Shown here piece after piece: positions 21,222 to 31,944 of a DNA stretch of 64,000 nucleotides. Where the stretch lies: positions 3,100,001 to 3,164,000 of the forward strand of contig SPDT01000002.1 in the NCBI GenBank assembly GCA_008477525.1. Direction: 5' to 3'. The notes below the pieces were generated by a model, which saw nothing but the letters and a program-made list of their open reading frames with translations, was not told where the DNA came from and did not search any database. Position 1 is the first letter of the stretch. Each line of letters opens with the position of its first letter. The translations under genes and the position numbers were made by a program. The DNA is from Hypomyces perniciosus (lineage: Eukaryota; Ascomycota; Sordariomycetes; Hypocreales; Hypocreaceae).

Positions 21222-23434
21222 GATGGCGCCGGTTGGGATGAGGAGAGTTGTCTTGGAACGAAGAGGTGCAGCACTGAGAGTTTATACATGTCAATCAATG
21301 GAAGCCTTACAGGTGGGGGGCGGTAGCTATGGTAGCGGGTCAGCAAACACCCCAGCTGTCCAACATCATCATCTTTATAATAATAATACGGTAAATACTG
21401 AAATCAGTTCGTATTTAATTCGTAGGGCCACAAGCCGTCGTCATTCTATCATGAGATTTTTTTGAGAAACGCCAATAAACCGCCCTTCTTGACGTGAACC
21501 AGCAGCGTCATCTTGGACTCTTGATGCACTCGACCCTAACCCTAGAAACCGGAGAACGCTGGAGTGCCCATATCCCTAAATCCCCCAAGATTTTCATAAA
21601 TTCGTAACTGTCATCTTGTTTGATTAGCTAAAAAGCGATTTCCTGTTGTACCAAAGTGGTGCGACTCACAAAATGAAGGATATATGCCTTCGACATCTCA
21701 ATGAAGCAGAGGGACATTGTCGTCATAACAGTTGTGGTAGTTCTGGGGCGCGGAAGCTGTCCGAGTGCTCTTTTTGCACGGCCTGGCTTTGCTGCTAATT
21801 TTGTTGTACCAATTGCGGCTTCCACCAGCAGTCTTGATCCACTGGAAGCAGAGGAACAGTCGGTTGGCCATTTTGATATTGGAGTTGTTCAAGGTGTATA
21901 GAAATAAAGAGCTATGATAGATGGATGGCGAGGTGGTGGATTGTTTTTATTGGAGACGGTTGATGAAGATCTACTTGACTGATGAACACCATGATGAAAC
22001 GAAAAGTGTGTGGTCTACCCAGCTACTTTATACTGATCTGTGGATGTGAAACTCGACTCGATTTGGGACAGTGCCTACTGCACGGTTTCTGCTTGGTTCG
22101 TTTAGAGCTGGCCAAATCACTACCTCACCCAATGGTGAGGCCATCGCGGTCACGGAATTCCTAGCGCTTCAGAACCGGCATGTCGAGGGATGCCGAAACC
22201 CAAGGAACACAGGCGACCAATCAATATCCCTAAGCGCTGGCTATTCTGAAACGAACGCAACTTTCATGTCGTGGAAGTCTAAGCCTCACTGTGCCACGTC
22301 TTGGCTTTGTCAACATCTTCAGTCTTTGTGCATGCAAGCGCTGTATCCCTGTGGTGATGAGTGGAAGAGTTGAAGGGTGGTTGGTGCGATTGGCGCGCGG
22401 CATCGAGGCTCTCGTATTTCTCCACAAGAATGATGAAACACCACCTGGCGATAAAAAATGAGCTATTCATAGAAAGATGTTTCCTGAAGCAATAATATTA
22501 TGCCCTCGAACGGTGGGTATGGTCGGACACTTATACAAAGTATGTCTTTTTTTTTAATCCGATGCGTCGACGTGATATGAGGTCATGGCCGTTTCAGATC
22601 GAATCTGTGTAACCATGGCTGACTACGAAATTTAAGCACATCGCCAGTATCCGATAACAGTATTCTGGATGAGGAACTGCTCCAGGAAACAGATTCCGCC
22701 ATACAAATCGCCGAATCTATTGGACCAGGGCTCTAATCATGAGGACCAACAAAGAGCCTACATCTTCAAGTCCACATTCCTACCTGCAGTGGTCTGCCTG
22801 TGTAAGTACGTAATGAAAAGGGGCCTTTGATCCCCTTCGTTCCTCATTCCTTTGGTGGTTTGGAAAGTCTAACAGGCGTATTTGCAGGTGCGGTACTTGT
22901 ACTGCTGCCAATCGCTGCCTCTTGAGATGAGAGCCTTCCTCCAATACACAGACTGATGCTGAGCCTGGCGGTGACGCAGACCTCTTCTGCTTTCTCCCTT
23001 CCTCAAACCTCGCGGCCTCTGACCGCTTCAGCTTCAGAAAACACAAGAATGGAGTCCCTCCAATATGGTGTCTCCACCGAAATTCCATCGCATCGACTCA
23101 TATTGGCCAATTTTCACGATGTCTTCTTGCCTCGAGTGGTTTACGGATCTGCCTCTTGCCCCCTTGGACGAAGATGCCTCCTCATGCCAGTCTCATCAAA
23201 CGACTGATGACGAACGCTGGCGGTCAACCCAATTTCCAGAAGCTTTCCGCTCTCCATCTCCTGGTCTTGTCCCTTCAACTCTTCAATCCAACTCACTCTT
23301 CTACTCTTCGCCTCCACGCGCAAACCACCACCTGAGATCACATCATCCTCTGCCTGACTCACTCTCACGAGCCTCAACCTCCAGAATTGCACGTCTCAGA
23401 CTCCCTCTTGGTCGTTTTAGCACCATTTCCCATC
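21222..23434. other. Gene-poor region before the secreted-protein gene
   Basis: About 2.2 kb shows only short frames without recognisable protein features. A telomere-like CCCTAACCCTAG lies near 21535-21546, and T-rich and AT-rich runs occur near 21400-21470 and 22540-22556. The last 250 bp are CT-rich and likely form the leader of the downstream gene. Confidence 0.5.
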
Positions 23435-24613
23435 ATGTCGGCCCTCAAACTCGCCGCTGGGCTTGTTGCCCTGACCAGCTTTGTCGGATCAACCCGAGCT
23501 CAGCAGTTTCCCCGTGAAGATCTGATCCTCTGCGACTGTGGAATCGGCGACAATTCTGAGCAACCAGAGTGGTCCACGTCTCGTCAAATGAACTGGTATC
23601 AGGACGTCTCCTGGCCTGAGTCCGCCTACAAGTACCCCGAAGCCCCTGACATGGCGGTCGAGGTCCCATACAAGGAGGGCTGGTATCCCTGGGTTCCTGC
23701 TGGTGCCACTGCCACCATGCCCAACGGCGATGTTTGGACGGCATACATTGAAGACGGCACCCCTGATGGCTTCAAAGCCGGCAGCGCTGTCACCACCAAA
23801 GAGGGTGGTCAAATCCTCAATTGCTGGGCCTACCGTGGTCGTCCCGTCAGTGCCGCCATCAACAAGACTGCGAACGCTGATGCAATTTGCTGGAGTGCCT
23901 TTGTTTGCAACAGAGACAACAACCCCCCTCCTCGCCCTGCCGACATGGGCTCTCAGACCTCAACGTTGACCACATCCACTGCTGCTCCCACCACCACATT
24001 TTTCTCTCAGCCACCACCATCTCCCTCCCCAACTAGTGGCAATCCCGTTCCCGTTCCCACCCCTCACACGGGTGAACTCTCGGTCTACTCCACGGTCAGC
24101 CCTCGCTTCATCAACTGGCAGAACACTTGGCAGGCATTCATCAACAACTTCGTCTGGGACCAAGTGAGTGGCAACTGCGTGGGTGGCCCAATCAAGGGCC
24201 AGGGGTACACCATCAACTTTCAGTGTGCCGGCATCCGGCTCGATGAGAACCACCACATGACACTCTTGATGATCAAGGCTCTGCGGGATGTCGGCTTGAA
24301 GAGCCTGTGGTTCAACCAGAACCCAGTTATCCCCAGCAACAACGGAACCATCCCCACCAACTCTAGCTGGGTCGTCATGCCGGAATCCTTCACCATCAAA
24401 GCCACGGATGTCTCGACCAAGAACGTTGTCGGCCATCTCTCGTACACCACCAAGTACGATGGCTTCCTCAGCGGCCCATGCTCGGCTTGCGAAACTGCGC
24501 GATTCAACTCTGACTTCTTCAATCCCATCATCGGTACTGTCCAGGGCAGCTACCCCTTGTACAACAACTTCACAATCGAGGCCCAGTGCTCTCCATGGAT
24601 GGTTTGCCAATGA
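23435..24613 (+). CDS. Secreted protein of unknown function, two Cys-containing modules
   Basis: The gene has one exon and encodes 392 residues. A signal peptide ends near residue 22 (LKLAAGLVALTSFVGSTRA). The N-terminal module (about 23-165) starts with LILCDCGIGDN and contains several Trp and paired Cys (NCWAYRGRP, ICWSAFVC). A Ser/Thr/Pro linker of about 55 residues (TSTLTTSTAAPTTTF, then PPPSPSPTSGNP) joins it to a C-terminal module (about 230-392) with Cys in GNCVGGP, FQCAGIRL, GPCSACETA and a terminal SPWMVCQ. Several NxS/T sites suggest N-glycosylation. I do not recognise the family. The modular plan resembles secreted enzymes or wall proteins with a glycosylated hinge, but no catalytic motif is visible. 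An in-frame upstream start at 23387 is rejected because it would bury the signal peptide. Confidence 0.85.
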   Translation: MSALKLAAGLVALTSFVGSTRAQQFPREDLILCDCGIGDNSEQPEWSTSRQMNWYQDVSWPESAYKYPEAPDMAVEVPYKEGWYPWVPAGATATMPNGDVWTAYIEDGTPDGFKAGSAVTTKEGGQILNCWAYRGRPVSAAINKTANADAICWSAFVCNRDNNPPPRPADMGSQTSTLTTSTAAPTTTFFSQPPPSPSPTSGNPVPVPTPHTGELSVYSTVSPRFINWQNTWQAFINNFVWDQVSGNCVGGPIKGQGYTINFQCAGIRLDENHHMTLLMIKALRDVGLKSLWFNQNPVIPSNNGTIPTNSSWVVMPESFTIKATDVSTKNVVGHLSYTTKYDGFLSGPCSACETARFNSDFFNPIIGTVQGSYPLYNNFTIEAQCSPWMVCQ

Positions 24614-24940
24614 GGCATACGCGCTTTGATTAACATGATGTGATTAACTATGGAGGTTATCTGTATTGAAGTCAAGAATGGTTTATCCACGTCGTTATGA
24701 AAATGGTTAAGGTGGCCGGTTTATCATTTGTTCTACTTGCTCAATACCATGGATGTATATACACTTGCTCTGATACGAATTCAAGTTTGTTTGCTCTTCT
24801 TTATGATGACTTGTCGTTGCAGAATGCGTGCTTGGTTTTTCGCCGGGTTTAGGCTTGAATGAAGTGGGAACCCATCTCCTACTGTTGTGCACGTCATAGC
24901 CAGCGATAGTCAATTTCACACGATAACTAGCTTCTGCTTG
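24614..24940. other. Convergent intergenic region, secreted protein / GH18
   Basis: This is a short gap between two 3' ends. Nothing beyond presumed terminators is visible. Confidence 0.5.
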
Positions 24941-25942
24941 TCATTCATCCACCTCATCCGAGTAGTACTCAAAATTCTCTGGAACCTGAAGCGGTTTGCT
25001 CTCAGGTAAATCAGGATCAGCCTCCAGCGCTGTCTCTTTTCTGCCACTGTCAGGCGGAGCATCAGCGCTGCTTCTTAACACGGATGTCATTTGTTCCGCC
25101 CACTCCCAGGGCCGCTCTTCTCCTCCTGGAAGACTGTTGAAGTACTCCCAACCCATGACACCGCCAAAGCGTTCATATCGTCCCCGGAGCACGGTCAGCA
25201 CAGATGAGAGGAACTCCCAGGGCACGAAGCCCCTGCCATTAGCGGGATTCGTGACGAGGCCGATAACGACTTTTTCGACGGGCCAGCCGCGCTGGAGGAT
25301 CATTTCGTACATGAAGGGGCTGCTCATGTCGCCCCAGCCGCAGTAGAACTGGGCGTTGTACCAGGCGATGTCCTCGCCGCGCATGACCTCGAGAGCCTCG
25401 TAGTCGAAGCCGCTGAGGTTGCTCTTGTGGTTGAGCAGCGCGGCGGCGACGGGGGCGAAGGTGATGAGGAAGGATTTGCCAAAGTCCTTGCGCAGGCGGT
25501 CGACGAGTCGGACGATGCCTGCGAGGGTCATTTGTTCCTCAACGTCGAGATCTAAGCCGTCTAGACCGCGTTGGCGGACCATGTCCCGTAGGGGCGTGTA
25601 GTAGCGCTCGAAGCTCAGGTCGTCTAGGCCGTCGAGGCGGGCGTAGGTGCCCTTTGCGGCGCCGCCGAGCATGCCGAGGACTTTGATGCCGGAGGCCTGA
25701 AGGGTGCGGAGTTCGGCCCAGAGGGAGTCGAAGCGTGGGTGGTGAGGCGGGTGGTCGTTGAGGTGGATCTGGTTGGGGTCCTGGTTGATGTGGATGGCGG
25801 CGAGAATGACGTGGGTTATGGAGATGGAGGATTGGGTGAGGAGAGGGAGGATGGAGATGGGGTTTCCGGAGGGGTCATGGTGTGTTTGGTAGTAGGTGAC
25901 GATCCGGGGAAGGGGATTTTGGGAGGGGTGTATTGGTGGCAT
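24941..25942 (-). CDS. GH18 family hydrolase without signal peptide
   Basis: One exon encodes 333 residues. The GH18 active-site signature DxxDxDxE is intact, with Asp128, Asp131, Asp133 and Glu135 in LDGLDLDVEEQ. The barrel also shows IKVLGMLGGAAKGTY, FLITFAPVAAAL, YNAQFYCGWGD and, near the end, GGVMGWEYFNS. GH18 enzymes cleave chitin or the chitobiose core of N-glycans. The lack of any signal peptide or wall-binding module, and the short length, favour a cytosolic endo-beta-N-acetylglucosaminidase-like enzyme or an intracellular chitinase over a secreted one, but substrate cannot be settled from sequence. The tail after residue 295 is polar and acidic. No intron is seen. Confidence 0.85.
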   Translation of the reverse strand: MPPIHPSQNPLPRIVTYYQTHHDPSGNPISILPLLTQSSISITHVILAAIHINQDPNQIHLNDHPPHHPRFDSLWAELRTLQASGIKVLGMLGGAAKGTYARLDGLDDLSFERYYTPLRDMVRQRGLDGLDLDVEEQMTLAGIVRLVDRLRKDFGKSFLITFAPVAAALLNHKSNLSGFDYEALEVMRGEDIAWYNAQFYCGWGDMSSPFMYEMILQRGWPVEKVVIGLVTNPANGRGFVPWEFLSSVLTVLRGRYERFGGVMGWEYFNSLPGGEERPWEWAEQMTSVLRSSADAPPDSGRKETALEADPDLPESKPLQVPENFEYYSDEVDE

Positions 25943-26605
25943 TGGGAGGTGGTGAGGCTGTGAAGATGTTGAGATGTTGAGATGAGGGAGCGAAAGGTGG
26001 TGATGGTGTTGATGACAACTTCAATTACACCTCACCTGAGAGAATAGCGGGGTGCTGTCTGTGCCGTTTAGAACCCCGCCAATCAACATGAGAGGGGTCA
26101 CCTCTTATTGAAGCATGAAGCAGCCATGCCAAGGTCTTGACGCAATGATATTTCGATATAAAACATAGATATTAGGCCTTGATTGTATAACACGTCTTCA
26201 AAGTGCGTGAGCATAGCGTCGTGGGAACTTGCTCGTTACGAGGTGCTGTGAAACCGCCATGTGCCTACGTGCAGGTGCTCAACCAGTGTATGATTCTCAT
26301 CTACCTCGTTTGTAAAATGTAGACCAGCTGAGTATTAAATTTGTGATGATTCACATTCTTCAAACGCCCAAATCCAGGAACTTGCGTCCTTTCCAAACAA
26401 TTTGCGCCGATGGCCTCCGGGACCATAAATGTCCACCTTCATATAACAGCACCACTAAATCCAACAACAAAAGGGAGAAACAACTGTTCATGAAATATAC
26501 CAAACGCATGGTACCCAAAGTTTCTTCCTCTGGCAAATCTACTATATATCCATCCATCCAAACCATAAAAATAAACGTCGCCAAGACGATCTGCGTCACG
26601 CCCAC
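25943..26605. other. Intergenic region, GH18 promoter / MscS 3' end
   Basis: About 660 bp holds the GH18 promoter on the left and the channel gene terminator on the right. No coding frame is supported. Confidence 0.5.
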
Positions 26606-29119
26606 TTAGACAATATTCTGACTCTGCTCGCTCCTCGTTCCACTTCGAGCCCGTCCAAATATCCGGGACCGCGTGCGTGATTGGGAGTCGATAGACATGG
26701 CCGGCGCCAGCGCTGATGTCGTAGACCCTCGACGTTCAGCCTCTTCCTCCCTTAAGCCGCGCTCCTTTTCCCGGATGGACGCCATTCTTTGCACGTGGAC
26801 GTGCTCCCGGCGTTTCTCAAAGACATCCTGGAATCCACCCATGGTAGGTTCGACGTTGGGCACACTGCGGGCGCTGGAACTGCCCCTGGGTCGCCCCATC
26901 ATCGGTGGGAAATCGCTCTGCTGATGCTCCTTTCCGTATGCTGGAGGCGGCGGCATGTTGGCCCAGTACATGGGATAGTCGCGGCTACCACCAGGCTCAA
27001 CGCGGAGTGGGCCTTCGATGCCAATCTGGATCATCTGGTGCATGAGTTCTGTGACGAACTTGTTGTGGCGGTTTAGGCGCAGAAGCTCATTCTGGAAGCT
27101 GCTCTTGTGGAAGAAGACCATGTTCATTGTGCAAGACCGGACTTGTTCCAGTTGTGTCATCTCAGTAATGATGCTGGGCTGATAGTCTCGTTTGTTAGCC
27201 TGCACAAAGTCCAGCATTCGAGTCTTGAGCTCCTCGATCATGATCGCAGGGGTTCCGAAGCGCATTACAAGCGGGACCACATCGGCAAGTCCATTGGAGC
27301 GTCGTTGGTTGAGAATGAACAAGGTGTTTAGAAGAGAGTTAGGGGCCTGGACAATATGACCCTGCATCTTCTTGAATTCGGTGTAAAGCAGCGATATCTC
27401 GGTCACGTAGTAGTCATCACCCGTCAGCGTGGCACCGGTGGAGCCATATATGGTAACACGGTCACCGACATCAAAGGGGTGTTTGATGAAGACGAAGATG
27501 ATGGATTGAAGGAACTCTTGTGCTGTGGCCTGAAGCATCCATGCCAGTCCAAGGATCGAACTGCCTGCTGAGTAAAGACTTGCGGCTGCTGACGTGGAAA
27601 TGATGGAGATGAAAACGACGATGGAAATGATGACGATGATGAACATGAAAACCTTGTCGAGCTTCTGAATGACCGAGTCAAGATCCTTGAGTGAGGCGGC
27701 AATGGCCTTCTTTTCCAGGTGGATTTCGTTGCACACACACTCAAACTCGTCCATCGAGATGTCGCCGTTTAGGTCCTTGTCAAACATGCTAAAGGCCGCC
27801 TCGGCTTCTTCCATCGTCTCGAAAGCAACCTGCAAGTCCTCTAGATGAACGGTATCTCGGCCCTCGTGTATAACGCTACGGTAAATCAGGCGTGCCAGAG
27901 TATGAGCCGAGGCGGTATTACGGAGGAGCTCAGAGACAATCTTGTGAGGCTGGTTAACATGGACCTTTCGGCCGATCAAGTCGTTTCCAACCCTGCCTGC
28001 AACATATCCAACCCCGCCCAAGACCCGACGAGCGTTGTTGTGGAAAGTTTGCATAGGGGTCTGTAAGTCGCTGGCGGCAGTGGTGCCCGCACTACCCTTC
28101 CAGAAGCTGTCGCTATTTTCGAGATGAATTTTGGCGTATTCGAAGAGCTGGACCAGTTGGCGAATATCGGACTTGTTATTCTCAATTCGAGTAGCATACG
28201 TCCGCTGATGGAAGCTCATAGCAATCCACTGGATGACGATCTTCTCGACCAGGTTGAGAGTAATAAGTACAAAGAGGGCAATGATGACTTTGTTGACAAC
28301 ACTAATCCAGTGCATATCTCGCTCATCCTCACCCTCGGGTAAGGGGGCACGGTGGTTGTTCATGGTAGGTTGAAAGGAGACGAGGTTGGCCAGAAACCAG
28401 AGGAACAAGGCCGTGTGCAATTCGAGACGTTGGCCGATATCCCTCCATTTCTTAGCACTGGTTGATCCAGCAATGCGAGCGACGCCGTGGAACAGGGGGC
28501 CCATAAGATTCGTAATCATACGCGACACCCAGAGTGAGCACCAGACGATTTCCAGCCAGATGCCAAACCACATGATGTAGACGCCACCAGGGCCGCCGAC
28601 AGCGTGGTCGGAGTTGTTGAACTTGAATGTGCCGAGGAGTACGGGGGTGAGCAGCAAGACAGCGCCGGGAATGAGGTAGATGATGTATCGAACGAAACGG
28701 GGGAACTTTCTGAGGAAGAGCCACAGCTTATACAGAGCTGCGTCCTTGTTCTTCTTCTTCTCGGGTCCGACGTCCGGCGCGGTCAATTGGTTGAAGGCGT
28801 CCTCGGGCTCGGGATTGGAGTGGCGGTTTTTGGACCGAGATGCCTGGTCATTGTCCTGGTTTGAGACCATACGCTCTGCGCGGAGCAGCTCGAGGTCATC
28901 GTCGAGGCGGTTGGCGTCCACCCGCCGACAGCTCGGATTCATGGCATGGTTCTCGTTGTTGTTGGTATCATGGGGGGCCAGTGTGTCGTGTGACGGGGCC
29001 GAGAACCTTTCATCGTACTTTTCATTGTACTTTTCATTGAACCTTTCATCAAATGTTTCATCATGATGGTCCTCTGCTGTGGGATGGCGGTGGTGAGAAG
29101 AGGGCGGTACACCAGCCAT
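26606..29119 (-). CDS. EF-hand MscS-type mechanosensitive channel
   Basis: A single uninterrupted exon encodes 837 residues. Fungal members (Msy1 and Msy2 of fission yeast) sit in the ER/perinuclear membrane and limit Ca2+ entry on hypo-osmotic shock. The order is a hydrophilic His/Asp/Glu-rich N-terminus (1-130), hydrophobic segments near 140-165, 175-205, 235-255 and 280-305, a single EF-hand at about 445-460 (FDKDLNGDISMDEF with the canonical D-x-D-x-N-G-x-I pattern), then two further hydrophobic stretches (FMFIIVIISIVVFIS; ILGLAWMLQATAQEFLQSIIFVF) leading to the MscS core HPFDVGDRVTIYG and the beta domain. The C-terminus is charged and low in complexity. The N-terminus repeats a short acidic/aromatic unit (FDERFNEKYNEKYDERF). 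Assignment to the family is firm; localisation is by homology. Confidence 0.92.
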   Translation of the reverse strand: MAGVPPSSHHRHPTAEDHHDETFDERFNEKYNEKYDERFSAPSHDTLAPHDTNNNENHAMNPSCRRVDANRLDDDLELLRAERMVSNQDNDQASRSKNRHSNPEPEDAFNQLTAPDVGPEKKKNKDAALYKLWLFLRKFPRFVRYIIYLIPGAVLLLTPVLLGTFKFNNSDHAVGGPGGVYIMWFGIWLEIVWCSLWVSRMITNLMGPLFHGVARIAGSTSAKKWRDIGQRLELHTALFLWFLANLVSFQPTMNNHRAPLPEGEDERDMHWISVVNKVIIALFVLITLNLVEKIVIQWIAMSFHQRTYATRIENNKSDIRQLVQLFEYAKIHLENSDSFWKGSAGTTAASDLQTPMQTFHNNARRVLGGVGYVAGRVGNDLIGRKVHVNQPHKIVSELLRNTASAHTLARLIYRSVIHEGRDTVHLEDLQVAFETMEEAEAAFSMFDKDLNGDISMDEFECVCNEIHLEKKAIAASLKDLDSVIQKLDKVFMFIIVIISIVVFISIISTSAAASLYSAGSSILGLAWMLQATAQEFLQSIIFVFIKHPFDVGDRVTIYGSTGATLTGDDYYVTEISLLYTEFKKMQGHIVQAPNSLLNTLFILNQRRSNGLADVVPLVMRFGTPAIMIEELKTRMLDFVQANKRDYQPSIITEMTQLEQVRSCTMNMVFFHKSSFQNELLRLNRHNKFVTELMHQMIQIGIEGPLRVEPGGSRDYPMYWANMPPPPAYGKEHQQSDFPPMMGRPRGSSSARSVPNVEPTMGGFQDVFEKRREHVHVQRMASIREKERGLREEEAERRGSTTSALAPAMSIDSQSRTRSRIFGRARSGTRSEQSQNIV

Positions 29120-31944
29120 GATGGCAGCCCTCAGTTCGAGATTGAGCTTGAGGTGGATTGTATAAGTCGTCGACTAAGACGGAGGGGAGATGGAAAAGAA
29201 GGAACGACGATGGAGTGAACAGGGTATATATTGAAATATCGGAACCAGCGGACAGCTCTGTGGGACGAATTGACAAGAAGACTCAAGGTTTGGTGGACTT
29301 CTCCAGTGATCGGCGTGGTGTTTGCGGGTGATGTGAGTCTTGTGGAGCGAGTGACGAAATCGACGCAGTTTATCTGGAGCACCAGTGCTGCAGATAGACT
29401 AGAATGTGGGAGGACAAGAAAGAGAAGGGAAAATATGGCGGAATACCGAGAACACAGGGATGGTATGAGAAGCTTTATTTATTATCTATATTGTTTCTGT
29501 AATGCTCTAGAAATCCCTCTATCAAAACCGTGGTGTCGTTGTAGTATAGGTAGTATACAGTATGCCATGCCCAAACAACCTGTCACTACTCGTACGGGCT
29601 TGGACAGTGGATTAACGCCATCACCGCCGCCACTGCTGCAGCCACACTTCTGCAACAGCAAACCCGGAACCCTTGCATCGAATCTGACACTGCAGCTTCA
29701 GCGCCACTTGCAAACATACATTTGCCACAGGGGATCGGATCGGAGATGGTGTGCTGTTTTTGGGCTTTCGGGAACCCTTTTCCAGTTAGTCTGTAACTGT
29801 CGGGCCCCTGATCCTTCCCGCTATAATGACCACCATCCGCAATACACTCACTGAAGATTCAACGACCCGACTTGGATCAAACCAGAATTAGTAGAATTAT
29901 GTTGGAAATCGCACGGAGTTCGCTACTGTCGGAGGCCCCACGACTGCCCAGTTGCCCAGACACGCGGCCAGAACTTTCTTGGTTCCCTCCCCACTGCTGA
30001 ACAGGGTTGAAAGGTCATGATGATCACTGTGGAGAACACTTTGTGGACTGACCAAGCTTGCCGAGGCGCCTGGGCATCTTGGAAACACGTCAAGCCCGTC
30101 AAGCCCATCTCAGAGATTTCGTTGATTGCCTCACTCTCCAATGCCTAATCCGACGGCATGCATATTGGCAACTGAAACCCCTCAGCTCCATACAGGCCGA
30201 TATGCCACGCAGGTGTGCTTATACTCTGCAAACAATTGGTCCACAACTCAAACACAGCATCAGCCTCTTCCATCATTGATCGACATACCAAGAGCGTTCA
30301 TAAACACACGATATCACCGCTCTTTCTGCGATCTTCTCACTTTATGTACATTACGAGCATACATTCGTCCTTCATTCACATGTGCCGAAGACGTGCCGGG
30401 TCGCCGAAAATGCTTCGGGGCTCCGGAAGCACGATCCATCTCCGCGGCGCCGTATTTTTGCTCGAGGTCTGCCCCCATTTCACGGCCCGGAGCGGCAAAT
30501 TGTGAAACACGCGTACTCCGAGAAGACCCATCGAGACCAGTCGAGGCCCTTCCCGCCTGAGTAATACATATTACGGCAAACAATCCAGAGGCGAGTCCGA
30601 ACAGTGTGCCGTGTTCTAATAAGAAAGATATTAACCTACAGTGGAATCAAAATTGCGTCTCAGCCTTGATTGACCATTCCCAGCCGAGAAATACCTGCAA
30701 AATTGTGATATAGCCTAAGTACCTTCTCACTAGAACTACCTAAGTATAGCCTTGTATTTACACACAAAGTACTCCGTACAGTAGGGAGTTTTACGATTGT
30801 ATTAAAATATTGCAAACACCAACCGGATAAGAGTGATCCAATATCCAATGGACACAGTGATCAAACGATGGAGCAGGGGTGTGATTTCGCAGTCGATTTG
30901 TGTTGGCAAGTAGTCATCCTCGATAGTAGGCTCTATTCTATAAGGAACCCATCACCGAGCCGGCGTCCACCCCCATGAATGCACGCGCCCTGAAGGTATT
31001 CTGGACGGTCTTCTATAACCCTACGATGGATCGATGAAGGGTTTGTGTTGGAGAAAAAAAAAGAAGGGTGTTCTGGTTTTTGTTTGAAGAAATAAAAATT
31101 AAAGTAAGGGATGTGATTTGGCATGCTAGGTAAATGACGAGTAACGATGGTAGAGGTCCCAATAAGCAGTAATAATCAGGACAACGAATAGGGAGTATAA
31201 AATCTGTGGGACCGGGTGATATGTGTTAGACCCTCGAGGCCCCCCAAGTGGCTCCTATTAAATAAACAATCATAATAACTCATAACCCGTTGATTTCCTC
31301 TCCACGTGTTGATTTCTTAGGGTAATCTGGCGGCAAAGGCGAACTACTGCGCTATTACCGTGAGATTCGATGCCGCGCCGAGCAAAATAACGTGACAAGT
31401 CTTACCCTGGATCCTCAGAATTTCACTGCAAACATCATTGAGCAATCTAAATTATCCCATAAGGTTCTGTCTGGAGCGGTCAAAATGCGCCTCACACTCC
31501 CACATCGAGCTCTGCAATCTACTAGTGGCTCGAGCCGCTTGCGATGGTCCAATATTTACCCCAGCCGCTGAAGTGGCTTGGACAACGCGCCTTTCAGCTG
31601 GGCTGACACGCCTTATTGCAACGCTGTAGCTTTCGGACGGCAATTCTTCTTTTTGGGACGGGTTTGTTTGACGAAATTTATGATACGGAGTTGATCATTC
31701 TTTGTTTTGGGCTAGAGCGACTGATTGCCGCGAGCGTTTGAGTCCCATTGCGCGATCTGACATCAACTACGGACCGGCAACGGCTATGCGGCAACAGCTC
31801 AGCTGAGCCCATGAGTTCAGCCAGACGACAACCTCTCGCTTCCTCGAACGACCTTATTACTCCGTACTGTGCCACTGAATCAGACAGCCAGGGTCAAACA
31901 ACCACCACGACGAGGCGTGCCCAAGATAAAGAAGGGGAGATACA
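29120..31944. other. 2.8-kb divergent intergenic region
   Basis: This is one of the longest gene-free stretches in the window, between the divergent channel and WW-protein genes. It contains two exact TACTCCGTA motifs (30770-30778 and 31858-31866) and AT-rich DNA around 31060-31300. Open frames lack protein-like composition. Long regulatory DNA or an untranslated leader is the simplest reading. Confidence 0.5.

Noticed and set aside
21698..21892. 64-codon minus-strand frame with a hydrophobic start
   Set aside because: It could be a small secreted protein, but it is short, with no clear cleavage site or homologue I recognise; it is insufficient to call.
23065..23517. 150-codon frame upstream of and overlapping the secreted-protein start
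   Set aside because: Its composition matches CT-rich leader sequence translated by chance, and it overlaps a gene with a clear signal peptide in another frame.
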